The notes under the pieces were generated by a model. The model had not been told where the DNA came from. It did no database searches and saw only the letters and a list, made by a program, of their open reading frames with translations. A stretch of DNA of 64,000 nucleotides from NCBI GenBank assembly GCA_944384815.1, contig CALWUW010000028.1, positions 113,542-177,541 of the forward strand, given 5' to 3'. This document shows, one piece after another, positions 54,105-61,027 of the stretch. Each line of letters starts with the position of its first letter. Within the stretch, counting starts at the first letter, position 1. The position numbers and the translations under genes were made by a program. The DNA comes from an uncultured Clostridia bacterium (GTDB lineage: Bacteria; Bacillota; Clostridia; Oscillospirales; Acutalibacteraceae).

Positions 54105-54135
54105 CGGCGGCAAGGATTTTTAGTCCCTGCCGCCG
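54105..54135. terminator. GC-rich hairpin, left flank of the membrane-protein module
   Basis: CGGCGGCAAGG (54105-54115) pairs with CCCTGCCGCCG (54125-54135), mostly complementary. A clearly related sequence lies at 56061-56094 on the other side of the module. It can terminate the minus-strand operon. Confidence 0.65.
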
Positions 54136-54140
54136 TAGTC

Positions 54141-54368
54141 TTATTTTTGTGTTTCCTTTTTCAATCTTGCTTTTGCTTCTTCGATGGTTTCCCCGTCTTT
54201 TATGAGATATTGGTCAACGAATTTATCCTCAATTTTTGTATAGCCGCTGACCACCGTATCTTCTACCTTTTTGTAACCGTCTACAACAGCGTTTTCAACC
54301 TTTTTATATGTTCCTACTACCTTCTCGGCAACCTTTTCATTTGCCTTAACAATTTTTGATTTTGCCAT
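54141..54368 (-). CDS. small charged repeat protein
   Basis: A 75-residue protein, highly charged, with three imperfect repeats of the form GxYKKVEDxVVxGY (about residues 18-50) suggesting an amphipathic helix. Similar short proteins occur beside membrane-protein genes in gut clostridia; no function is known. Its ATG overlaps the stop of the upstream 220-residue membrane protein by one base (TAATG), and GGAAACAG lies before it. Probably made together with its two neighbours. Confidence 0.7.
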   Translation of the reverse strand: MAKSKIVKANEKVAEKVVGTYKKVENAVVDGYKKVEDTVVSGYTKIEDKFVDQYLIKDGETIEEAKARLKKETQK

Positions 54369-55030
54369 TATTCTGTTTCCTTTCTACTGTTTTTTAAAGT
54401 GATCATACCGAGTATGAGTATAAAAAAGCATACCCCCGCACCCGTGCACGCATTCAGTATGACCGAGGTTTTTTCATCAGCACCCTCAAATGACACGAGC
54501 ATTGACTGTTGCATTGTAAGAAGCGATACTGCAACTTCGGAGTACCTGATTGCATTGACAGCCTTAAAAAGTTTAGAATGTTCTCCTTTATGCTTGACTG
54601 CGGTTATAACTGACATCGTGATCTTTGTAAAAGTAAATGTCGCTATGGCTATCATTGTGATTGTGCCATACAATGTAGCAGTATTGTCTTTCATACTAAC
54701 AACAACCATCATATGAAACACAACACTCAAAACAATCAGCATTACACCGACTATCGAAGCAATCAACCCATCGTTTTGGCTTTTGCCTTTTTCGTTAAGC
54801 AGCACCGCCGAAAAACGCATTGCGGAGAGCAACAAATAATAAACGGAAGATGCTATAAATATCAGTGACGAAGATAAGACGCCAAGTATTCCGTTATAAA
54901 ACGCAAACAGCAAATTGAACACAAGGCTAAGTACCGATTTTACGATTACCCGATAGCGGTTATCTTCCATCAGCCGTAAACCGAGTTCTGTCTTATGTGC
55001 CTTTTTGAGAGCATATTCCTTTATTTTCAC
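54368..55030 (-). CDS. integral membrane protein of unknown function
   Basis: A 220-residue protein with a basic N-terminus and five or six hydrophobic segments (about 30-48, 50-75, 88-110, 118-138, 160-180, 190-212). I do not recognise a family. It is the middle gene of a three-gene minus-strand operon and starts 4 bases after the stop of the upstream 123-residue membrane protein. The operon is divergent from a TetR gene that probably controls it. Confidence 0.7.
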   Translation of the reverse strand: MKIKEYALKKAHKTELGLRLMEDNRYRVIVKSVLSLVFNLLFAFYNGILGVLSSSLIFIASSVYYLLLSAMRFSAVLLNEKGKSQNDGLIASIVGVMLIVLSVVFHMMVVVSMKDNTATLYGTITMIAIATFTFTKITMSVITAVKHKGEHSKLFKAVNAIRYSEVAVSLLTMQQSMLVSFEGADEKTSVILNACTGAGVCFFILILGMITLKNSRKETE

Positions 55031-55034
55031 AGTA

Positions 55035-55406
55035 TCAGTCCTTGAACCCGTTTATGATAGGAATAAGGGAAATCAGTGTAATAATCCCTACAATACCCAC
55101 AATAATGCCAACAACCATTTTCTCCCACACCATAACAAAGCACATTCCTACACCGAGAAGCAACGCACCTACGATACCCACCACAATTGTAAGGACACCT
55201 TTACCTGAAATCTTAAAGGGAACTTTCTTTTCCATTTTGCGCCACACAAAAAGCGTAATCAGACCAAGAACAATACCTACACAGCCAAAGATGATTCCTT
55301 GTGTAAAAGCGTTCCACTCCGGGAGCATAGCCATACACATACCGAGAGCAAACAGCATACCGCTGATTGTCCCCATGACCAACGCTACAAAACTGCTTTT
55401 TTTCAT
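55035..55406 (-). CDS. small four-helix membrane protein
   Basis: A 123-residue protein with four hydrophobic segments (about 7-28, 36-55, 68-90, 95-115), Gly- and Val-rich. No family is recognised with confidence. AGGTGC lies just before ATG 55406. First gene of the divergent operon; the regulator gene is 130 bases away on the other strand. Confidence 0.72.
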   Translation of the reverse strand: MKKSSFVALVMGTISGMLFALGMCMAMLPEWNAFTQGIIFGCVGIVLGLITLFVWRKMEKKVPFKISGKGVLTIVVGIVGALLLGVGMCFVMVWEKMVVGIIVGIVGIITLISLIPIINGFKD

Positions 55407-55443
55407 TTTAAAAGCACCTCCAACATCTTTATTAAAACAACAG

Positions 55444-55472
55444 TTGTGTTTTTAATGCAACTATAGTATAAT
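55444..55472 (+). promoter_or_regulatory. promoter of the TetR-like gene with nearby palindrome
   Basis: TTGTGT (55444-55449), 17-base spacer, TATAAT (55467-55472). ACAACAGTTGT overlaps the start of the -35 (arms ACAAC/GTTGT, about 55437-55447) and may be an operator between the divergent transcripts. TTGACA on the minus strand (55503-55508) could be the -35 of the membrane-protein operon. Confidence 0.55.
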
Positions 55473-55536
55473 AATTGGGGATAAGACTATCAACCATCAA
55501 TTTGTCAATAAGTGTTGGAATAATGGAGAAAAGCAT

Positions 55537-56058
55537 ATGAATACCAAAAATAACAAAAGACGACAGGCATCCAAAGAAAGCATTGAAAAAGCCTTTCTTC
55601 AACTATTAAAGACAAAAGAGATTTCACAAATCACTGTTTCAGATTTATGCAAAAAAATCGAACTGAACCGAAGCACCTTTTATGCGAACTATCTCGATAT
55701 TTATGACCTTGCCGATAAGATTAGGGATAAACTGGAAGCAGAAGTGAATGCACTTTACGAAAACGATTTGTTTTATAACTGTGGCAACGACTATCTTAAA
55801 CTTTTTCAGCACATAAAGGAAAATCAGATTTTTTATATTACCTATTTCAAATTAGGGTATGACAGCAAGCATATTGTTGATTTAGGCAGCATCAGCAAAC
55901 AGCAAACCGGTTTCCCCTCCGATAATTTAGATTACCACATAGAATTCCACAAAGCAGGACTGAATGCGATTATAAAGAAGTGGCTTGCTTCAGGCTGTGA
56001 TAAATCTCCGGAAACAATGGTAAAAATCATCCAAGACGAATATACAAACAGACGCTAA
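55537..56058 (+). CDS. TetR family regulator (DhaS-like)
   Basis: A 173-residue TetR-type regulator. HTH at residues about 15-58 (ISQITVSDLCKKIELNRSTFYANY), C-terminal half of the TetR_C_7-like kind, with LNAIIKKWLASGCDKSPE and a final helix. GGAGAAAAGC lies before ATG 55537. It is divergent from a three-gene membrane-protein operon, the usual layout of a local repressor and its target. Confidence 0.88.
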   Translation: MNTKNNKRRQASKESIEKAFLQLLKTKEISQITVSDLCKKIELNRSTFYANYLDIYDLADKIRDKLEAEVNALYENDLFYNCGNDYLKLFQHIKENQIFYITYFKLGYDSKHIVDLGSISKQQTGFPSDNLDYHIEFHKAGLNAIIKKWLASGCDKSPETMVKIIQDEYTNRR

Positions 56059-56060
56059 AA

Positions 56061-56094
56061 ACAGCGGCAAGAAATTTTACTCCCTGCCACTGTT
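56061..56094. terminator. hairpin, right flank of the membrane-protein module
   Basis: AACAGCGGCA (from 56060) pairs with TGCCACTGTT (to 56094) with one mismatch, just after the TetR stop codon. About 22 of 29 bases match the hairpin at 54105-54135. Confidence 0.6.
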
Positions 56095-56103
56095 CCACTT
56101 ATT

Positions 56104-56482
56104 CGTAAATAAGGTCTGTGTTGACAATCTCGGTTGTTCAATTACGAATATCATCCATCTTCTGCACCCACAGCATTTGATTTTCAGCTTTGAGGTTTTC
56201 CGTTATATTTTCTTTTTCGCCAGTTGTTTTACCAGCTGGGAAAACATTTCTTCTGCCTGCTTATCAATGTCGGCAAGGTAACTGTTCAGCTTGCAGGAAG
56301 TCAGCAGATTCGCATAAAAAGCTCTTTTATGTTCCTTGATATACCGCAAGTGCCTTTGTCCCTAAATACCTATCAACGTTTGCTCTCCTTCAGAAAGTGA
56401 GTGGTAAGGAAAATAATAATCTCCTTGCAGCTCGTACCATAAACCGTTCTTTTTGTCATAAATTATCTTCTCAAAAGCAATC
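56104..56482 (-). pseudogene. decayed tnpV copy
   Basis: The minus-strand translation follows the intact TnpV at 60641-61018 almost codon by codon (IIYDKKNGLWYELQGDYYF..., SCKLNSYLADIDKQAEEMF). It has lost its start codon, has TGG changed to TAG at the W of the GQRHLRYIKE block, lacks one base in the AEKEN region (frameshift), and has a further in-frame stop near the end (CGTAATTGA). It is in the same orientation as the intact copy, 4.5 kb away, on the other side of the defence genes. Confidence 0.88.
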
Positions 56483-56554
56483 ACTTCCTTCTATTGGAAT
56501 TTTGCAGGTAGTTCATAACGTATTTCATTTGAAGTAATGGAAATCCCATCAAGC

Positions 56555-56595
56555 AAAAAGAGCTAACAGACACAGAAATCTGTTAGCTCTCTTTT
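56555..56595. terminator. hairpin with GAGCTAAC arms, copy 2
   Basis: AGAGCTAACAGA (56559-56570) pairs perfectly with TCTGTTAGCTCT (56579-56590), then a T-run. Related to the hairpin at 51580-51623. ATGTTGCCAAATCGTTGC follows at 56612-56629. Confidence 0.75.
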
Positions 56596-56865
56596 TATGA
56601 ATCATGAAAAAATGTTGCCAAATCGTTGCAATGGCGGCTTAAACCCCTCAAAAAACCCGTAAAATCAGGCTTTTTCAGGTTCCTGAAATTATTCCCACTC
56701 GCTCCCCATAAACTAATCTTAAACAGATTTGTATGGGTAATTTAGCAAATAGTATCTACATTATTTGTATTATCGGTAAAGCATACGCTATCCGATTTTT
56801 TGTTGCCATTCTGTTGCCACGACAACGATATTATTTTTACTTATTTTGTTTAATATTCAGCTTGT
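56596..56865. other. possible element end: GTTGCCA repeats and a guaA-like 3' end
   Basis: GTTGCCA occurs at about 56614, 56804 and 56815 (TGTTGCCACGAC). On the minus strand, GAGTGGGAATAA near 56689-56700 would be the last codons E-W-E-stop, as at the end of guaA, a known integration target of clostridial elements. No guaA body is present, so this may be an att-site remnant. No gene is seen here. Confidence 0.35.
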
Positions 56866-57411
56866 TTATATAATTTTTTTCAATTCAATATCTCCAATTG
56901 TTTTTCGAGAGGTCCAATATGTTCCTATCAATTTATTTTTTGTATTAGTCAAAAGTCTACAAGTACCATATTGAATAGGGTTTTCTTTACTATATTTACT
57001 CTTAGGATTTGTTATATAAGTGTAGTAGAGAATATATTCATCATTTTCTTCCACAAGATTTCCGATTATAGTATTACTTGTTATTTCGTTCGTTGTGATC
57101 TGAACTTTTATAGAGAACAAAGACTGTTTTATCGTTACCGATATATCTTTCTGTTCTACTATACCACTAAAATTATACTCTATTACCCCATTATATGTGC
57201 CCATTAATTTGGGAGTTTTTTCAAACGGATTATACTGCCATAAAAACCTACTGTATAGTCCTATTATAATTATTGTTACAGAAATCACTTCTCCGGCAGC
57301 ACCTATAAAATCGTAAAGAGAATTGAAGTTACATATTAAATAACGAATTACAAATAAAACGAGTGCGACCCATAAACCTTGGGTAATGAATTTTTTTGTT
57401 TTATTATCCAT
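56866..57411 (-). CDS. Cap15-like CBASS effector: two membrane helices plus beta-rich sensor
   Basis: In CBASS, Cap15 effectors bind a cyclic oligonucleotide through a small beta-barrel and disrupt the inner membrane. This 181-residue protein has two hydrophobic helices (about 8-27 and 40-58) and a beta-rich C-terminal domain starting PKLMGTYNGVIEYNF and ending in alternating hydrophobic strands. That layout and its place right after a CD-NTase gene, overlapping region included, identify it. ATG 57411 has AGGAG 8 bases upstream; ATG 57432 overlaps the CD-NTase stop. Family call rests on architecture and context rather than on a search. Confidence 0.78.
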   Translation of the reverse strand: MDNKTKKFITQGLWVALVLFVIRYLICNFNSLYDFIGAAGEVISVTIIIIGLYSRFLWQYNPFEKTPKLMGTYNGVIEYNFSGIVEQKDISVTIKQSLFSIKVQITTNEITSNTIIGNLVEENDEYILYYTYITNPKSKYSKENPIQYGTCRLLTNTKNKLIGTYWTSRKTIGDIELKKII

Positions 57412-57421
57412 TACATTTCTC

Positions 57422-58387
57422 CTAAATATCATACTCGTAATAATTATGCAAATCAGTTATAAAATTTTGATAATCAATTTGAGTAGTGTTATCAGGAAAT
57501 AGTCGCTTTATCCCATTGACTTCCTTATAACTACTATAATTTGAAAAATCGCTCTTCAAAAAAGATATGACCTCGTCGAAAGTATATTTTAATACGCTGG
57601 AATATCTTGTATATGCCGCTATATCTACATTCCAAAGCAAAGATTCTAAACCAAAAGATGATATTTTAGATGAAATCTTATACCCGCTATCTTCCATATC
57701 TTCTCTCATATTTTTTATTATACGGACACATTTTTTAAAATTGTATTTTGTTTCTTTATTTTTAGCTATACCCATTTTAATATGTTGCTCGGGAAAATTA
57801 ATAATTCTACCTCCACTATCAGGTCTGATTTCAATACCTCCTACATAATTTTCAACATCATAATTATAGTCCTTTGAATAATCTCTATATCGATACGCAG
57901 GCACAACATCTGCATCAACACGATATGTATTGCCAACAACTTTAATGCTTTTATCGTGACGTTCAACGCCTTGATAACCAAAATGCGTTTTAAGAGCTTT
58001 TTCAACTTCATCTTTCAATTCTAAAACGGAAAATGTTCCATCAGTAAATCCATATTTACTTTCTACAATACCAGTTCTATATTGAGGTATAAAAGTGGAT
58101 TCAAGAATTACTGCTACGTCAACATCGCTCTCTGTTGGAATATTTGTCTTATTAGCATATGAACCTTGAACAAGCAATGTTATCTTTTTCCCTGTAAACT
58201 GTTGTCGCAAATCAAGAGCATATGAATATGATTCAGCTACATAAGAACGAATATCTTTTCCGTCGTCTGTATAATTAAGCTTTTTCATTGCATCTCGAAC
58301 CATACGAATTGCATTTTTACATTTTTCATCTTCTGATTGACTTATTGAAGATGCCATTTTACTTATTTGATTTTCTGTATATTTCAA
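57422..58387 (-). CDS. CBASS cyclic-oligonucleotide synthase (CD-NTase)
   Basis: CD-NTases make cyclic di- or trinucleotide alarm signals on phage infection. The 321-residue protein has the nucleotidyltransferase core: QGSYANKT (Gly75-Ser76), then SDVDVAV with Asp88 and Asp90, and the third acidic residue in VDADVVPAYRY (about Asp160), followed by the helical half. It looks like the CdnE-type clade, but I cannot assign clade or product from the sequence alone. Start TTG 58387 follows AGGAGAG, 17 bases after the restriction gene. The effector gene comes next. No Cap2/Cap3 genes: type I CBASS. Confidence 0.86.
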   Translation of the reverse strand: MKYTENQISKMASSISQSEDEKCKNAIRMVRDAMKKLNYTDDGKDIRSYVAESYSYALDLRQQFTGKKITLLVQGSYANKTNIPTESDVDVAVILESTFIPQYRTGIVESKYGFTDGTFSVLELKDEVEKALKTHFGYQGVERHDKSIKVVGNTYRVDADVVPAYRYRDYSKDYNYDVENYVGGIEIRPDSGGRIINFPEQHIKMGIAKNKETKYNFKKCVRIIKNMREDMEDSGYKISSKISSFGLESLLWNVDIAAYTRYSSVLKYTFDEVISFLKSDFSNYSSYKEVNGIKRLFPDNTTQIDYQNFITDLHNYYEYDI

Positions 58388-58404
58388 ACTTATCTCTCCT
58401 CTAA

Positions 58405-59220
58405 TTATTTCACAAATCCTTTATAACTTCCAAATCCTAGCATATAAGCTGCCATCGCAATTGCCAAATCTTCCGATTCAACATTCTGTTCGCTTGCCAA
58501 AGCTCTCAGCTCGTCAATAACTGTATCGTGCGGCACAATCGTACCCTCTAACTCTTTAACCGCCTTTTCAATAACGGACGGCAATACCATACACATCTGA
58601 TAAAAAGCATCATCCTGCCCTGTTACTAAAGCGTAGAATTGATCAAGACTTACCCTTCGGATAAGTTTATGACCGACCTTTTTCTTATCAACTGTCGTTT
58701 CCCATTTGATATTCTGAGAACGCTGTGCAATTGCTTCTACCAAAAAACAAGCACAGTCATCGTCATTTAACAACTGATTCTGCATTTTGATAAAGGTTTT
58801 ACCTGCTGAAGCAGAATTCATTGTATTATGTTTATTTTTCATTTCAACATAAACGGTATGTACATTTCCTGCGTCAGGAATAGGAATACCATCAGCATTT
58901 TCGTAAATTACATCCCAACCGCCTTCTTCACCATTTGGCGGAACGTGGCAATTTTTAATGTATTGGAAAATACGCTGATGAAAATATCCAATATCGTTGT
59001 TGTTAGACTTGTCTCTTTGACGGAAAATTTCGTTGCTTACAATTTCTTCCCAAGAAGATTGATATACTGTCTTGTCAAAAATCAATTTAATCGGATCAAT
59101 GATATTTTTATTAAAGCGCTTTAAATCAAATGATTCAAGCTTCTCTCCGTATTTTTCAATCGTGGCTTTGACGTGATTTGAAAAATCTTCTTCGCTTATA
59201 AAAGTTAAATTCCACATCAT
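58405..59220 (-). CDS. Eco47II-family type II restriction endonuclease
   Basis: Eco47II/Sau96I-type enzymes cut GGNCC. The 271-residue protein has a PD-(D/E)XK-like core: GWDV (Asp103) and YVEMKNKHNTMN with Glu126 and Lys128, and EGGWDVIYENADG just before. The EMKNKHNTMNSASAGKTF block is the family hallmark I recognise. ATG 59220 overlaps the stop of the methyltransferase gene (ATGA). Pairing with a C5-methyltransferase fits GGNCC systems. Recognition site is inferred from the family, not shown. Confidence 0.83.
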   Translation of the reverse strand: MMWNLTFISEEDFSNHVKATIEKYGEKLESFDLKRFNKNIIDPIKLIFDKTVYQSSWEEIVSNEIFRQRDKSNNNDIGYFHQRIFQYIKNCHVPPNGEEGGWDVIYENADGIPIPDAGNVHTVYVEMKNKHNTMNSASAGKTFIKMQNQLLNDDDCACFLVEAIAQRSQNIKWETTVDKKKVGHKLIRRVSLDQFYALVTGQDDAFYQMCMVLPSVIEKAVKELEGTIVPHDTVIDELRALASEQNVESEDLAIAMAAYMLGFGSYKGFVK

Positions 59221-60443
59221 AAACTCTCCAATGCTTCTCTTATTTTTACTGCAATTTCATACGCTAAATTAACCGGTACAGCGTTTCCTACCTGTTTATA
59301 TTGCTGTCCTACACTTCCACAGAATTGCCAATCATCAGGAAAACTCTGACATCTTGCGTTTTCTCGGATTGTAAATGGACGAGGCTCCAATGGGTGACAG
59401 CGATCAGTCTGCTTTTGGCTTGGAGAAGTTAGAACAGTAAGTGAAGGTTCATCTAAACTCAACCTTCTTAAAATACCTGTTCTGCCGCCTTCCATATACC
59501 AACAGCTTTTCATATATTCTTTCGCAATATCTTCGGGAATATCTCTCCAATAACCACCCGGGGGAACAAGCTCAAATATTTTGCGTTTATGATCGGAATA
59601 TTGTGAGCCTTCACTTTGCGGACAATCTAAAAGAATATCTCTCAGTACTGGTTTATACCTATGAGGAGCAGGGAAATCAAACTTAATTTTTGAAACTAAA
59701 TCATTTCTAATTCCAATCGTAATTAAGCGTTCTCTTTTTTGAGCAACTCCATAATCCCAAGCGTTTAAGACTTGTTTTTGTATGGTGTATCCTTCACTCT
59801 CAAAAATATCTGTAATTGTTTTGTATGTACGCCCTTTATCGTGTGTCAACAAACCTCGCACATTTTCGAACAAAAACATTTTTGGCTGGAGCTGTTCCAA
59901 AAATTTTGCGTAATGATAAAACAATGTACCTCGTGCATCTTCCAAGCCTAATCTTTTTCCAGCATAGGAAAATGCTTGACAAGGCGCACCACCTGATAAT
60001 AAATCAAGCTCTCCTTTTTTTATATTAAAATACTCCTCCAAATCTAAACAAGAAATATTGGCAATATCATCGTTGATAACTCGCCAATTCGGACGATTGC
60101 ATTTTAATGTATCTGACGCAGCTTTATCGAATTCTATTAAGCCGATTGTATCAAATCCAGCTTCTTCAATTCCTAAAGCAAGTCCACCAGCACCTGCAAA
60201 TAATTCTATAGTCATTGGCTTTTTCTCAACAACCTCCGTCGGCTCTTGAACGAACTCTACTACATCACCAATATTACAATTTAAAACTGCACAGATTTTC
60301 TCTATACTTTCAAATGACACTGTTTCATTTTTGCCCATTCGAGCCATCACATTAAAGCTAATACCGGCAGCTTCTTTCAATTCAGTACGATTCATATTTT
60401 TGTCTATCAGTAGCTTCCAAAGATTATTATAACAAACAGCCAC
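59217..60443 (-). CDS. C5-cytosine DNA methyltransferase with N-terminal HTH
   Basis: The protein protects host DNA from the adjacent nuclease by making 5-methylcytosine. Residues 1-65 form an XRE-type helix-turn-helix; the catalytic part follows: ELFAGAGGLALG (motif I, about 80-91), GGAPCQAF (motif IV, catalytic Cys155), FENVRG (VI, Glu193), QKRERL (VIII) and GNAVPVNLAYE (X). 408 residues. GTG 60443 has GGAGG 8 bases upstream. N-terminal HTHs in C5-methyltransferases such as M.SsoII repress their own promoter; an inverted repeat flanking this start supports that here. First gene of the defence operon. Confidence 0.94.
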   Translation of the reverse strand: MAVCYNNLWKLLIDKNMNRTELKEAAGISFNVMARMGKNETVSFESIEKICAVLNCNIGDVVEFVQEPTEVVEKKPMTIELFAGAGGLALGIEEAGFDTIGLIEFDKAASDTLKCNRPNWRVINDDIANISCLDLEEYFNIKKGELDLLSGGAPCQAFSYAGKRLGLEDARGTLFYHYAKFLEQLQPKMFLFENVRGLLTHDKGRTYKTITDIFESEGYTIQKQVLNAWDYGVAQKRERLITIGIRNDLVSKIKFDFPAPHRYKPVLRDILLDCPQSEGSQYSDHKRKIFELVPPGGYWRDIPEDIAKEYMKSCWYMEGGRTGILRRLSLDEPSLTVLTSPSQKQTDRCHPLEPRPFTIRENARCQSFPDDWQFCGSVGQQYKQVGNAVPVNLAYEIAVKIREALESL

Positions 60444-60524
60444 CGTTAATACCTCCGCTATAAATATGGTCTAAAATACAATAATGGTTTGTTATATTAT
60501 AGCTTATTTTGTTGTAAAAATCAA
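60428..60524 (-). promoter_or_regulatory. defence-operon promoter and candidate autoregulatory operator
   Basis: On the minus strand TTGATT (60519-60524), 17-base spacer, TATAAT (60496-60501). TATAACAAAC at 60428-60437 and its exact reverse complement GTTTGTTATA at 60487-60496 lie on either side of the GTG start, the second touching the -10. These are candidate sites for the methyltransferase HTH. Confidence 0.65.
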
Positions 60525-60600
60525 GTTATCTCACGACTTCGTTAGAATTTCTTTTTTACTAACACGAACTGTAATTTGCTCGATTGTTAACACTAATCAT

Positions 60601-60633
60601 AAAAAAATCGGGTGCAGCCATTTAGCTACACCC
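60601..60633 (-). terminator. terminator after tnpV
   Basis: CGGGTG...AGC (60608-60618) pairs with GCT...CACCCG (60624-60633) with a bulge; the minus strand ends in a T-run (60601-60606). It separates tnpV from the defence operon promoter. Confidence 0.75.
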
Positions 60634-60640
60634 GAAACTT

Positions 60641-61018
60641 TTACGCATAAATTACTTCTGTATTCACAATCTCCGTTGCACGATTACGGATATTGTTCAT
60701 CTTCTGCACCCATATCATTTGATTTTCAACTTTGAGGTTTTCCGTTACATTTTCTTTTTCCGCCAGTTGTTTTACCAGCTGAGAAAACATTTTCTCTGCC
60801 TGCATATCAATATCAGTAAGGTAACTGTTCAGCTTGCAGGAAGTTAGTAGCTTCGTATAAAAAGCCTTTTTATACTCCTTGATATAACGCAAGTGCCTTT
60901 GTCCCCACACGCCTACTGGCTTTTGTTCTTCTTCGGGCAGTGAGAGACAAGGGAGATAATAATCTCCCTGCAGCTCATACCATAAACCGTTCTGTTCGTC
61001 ATAAATTCTCTTTTCCAT
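60641..61018 (-). CDS. tnpV: TnpV family transposon protein
   Basis: TnpV is a small conserved protein of Tn4451-type mobilizable elements, function unknown. The 125-residue protein reads DEQNGLWYELQGDYYLP near the start and GQRHLRYIKEYKKAFY in the middle, with a mostly helical C-terminal half. It lies 9 bases after the relaxase gene. A second, decayed copy sits at 56104-56482. ATG 61018 is preceded by AAAGGTAGG. Confidence 0.85.
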   Translation of the reverse strand: MEKRIYDEQNGLWYELQGDYYLPCLSLPEEEQKPVGVWGQRHLRYIKEYKKAFYTKLLTSCKLNSYLTDIDMQAEKMFSQLVKQLAEKENVTENLKVENQMIWVQKMNNIRNRATEIVNTEVIYA

Positions 61019-61027
61019 CGTGTGTTC

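Noticed and set aside
54141-54368. Reading the three imperfect GYKKVED repeats as a DNA tandem repeat or CRISPR-like array
   Set aside because: The repeats are short, diverged and lie within one coding frame with no spacers; they reflect an amphipathic protein helix.
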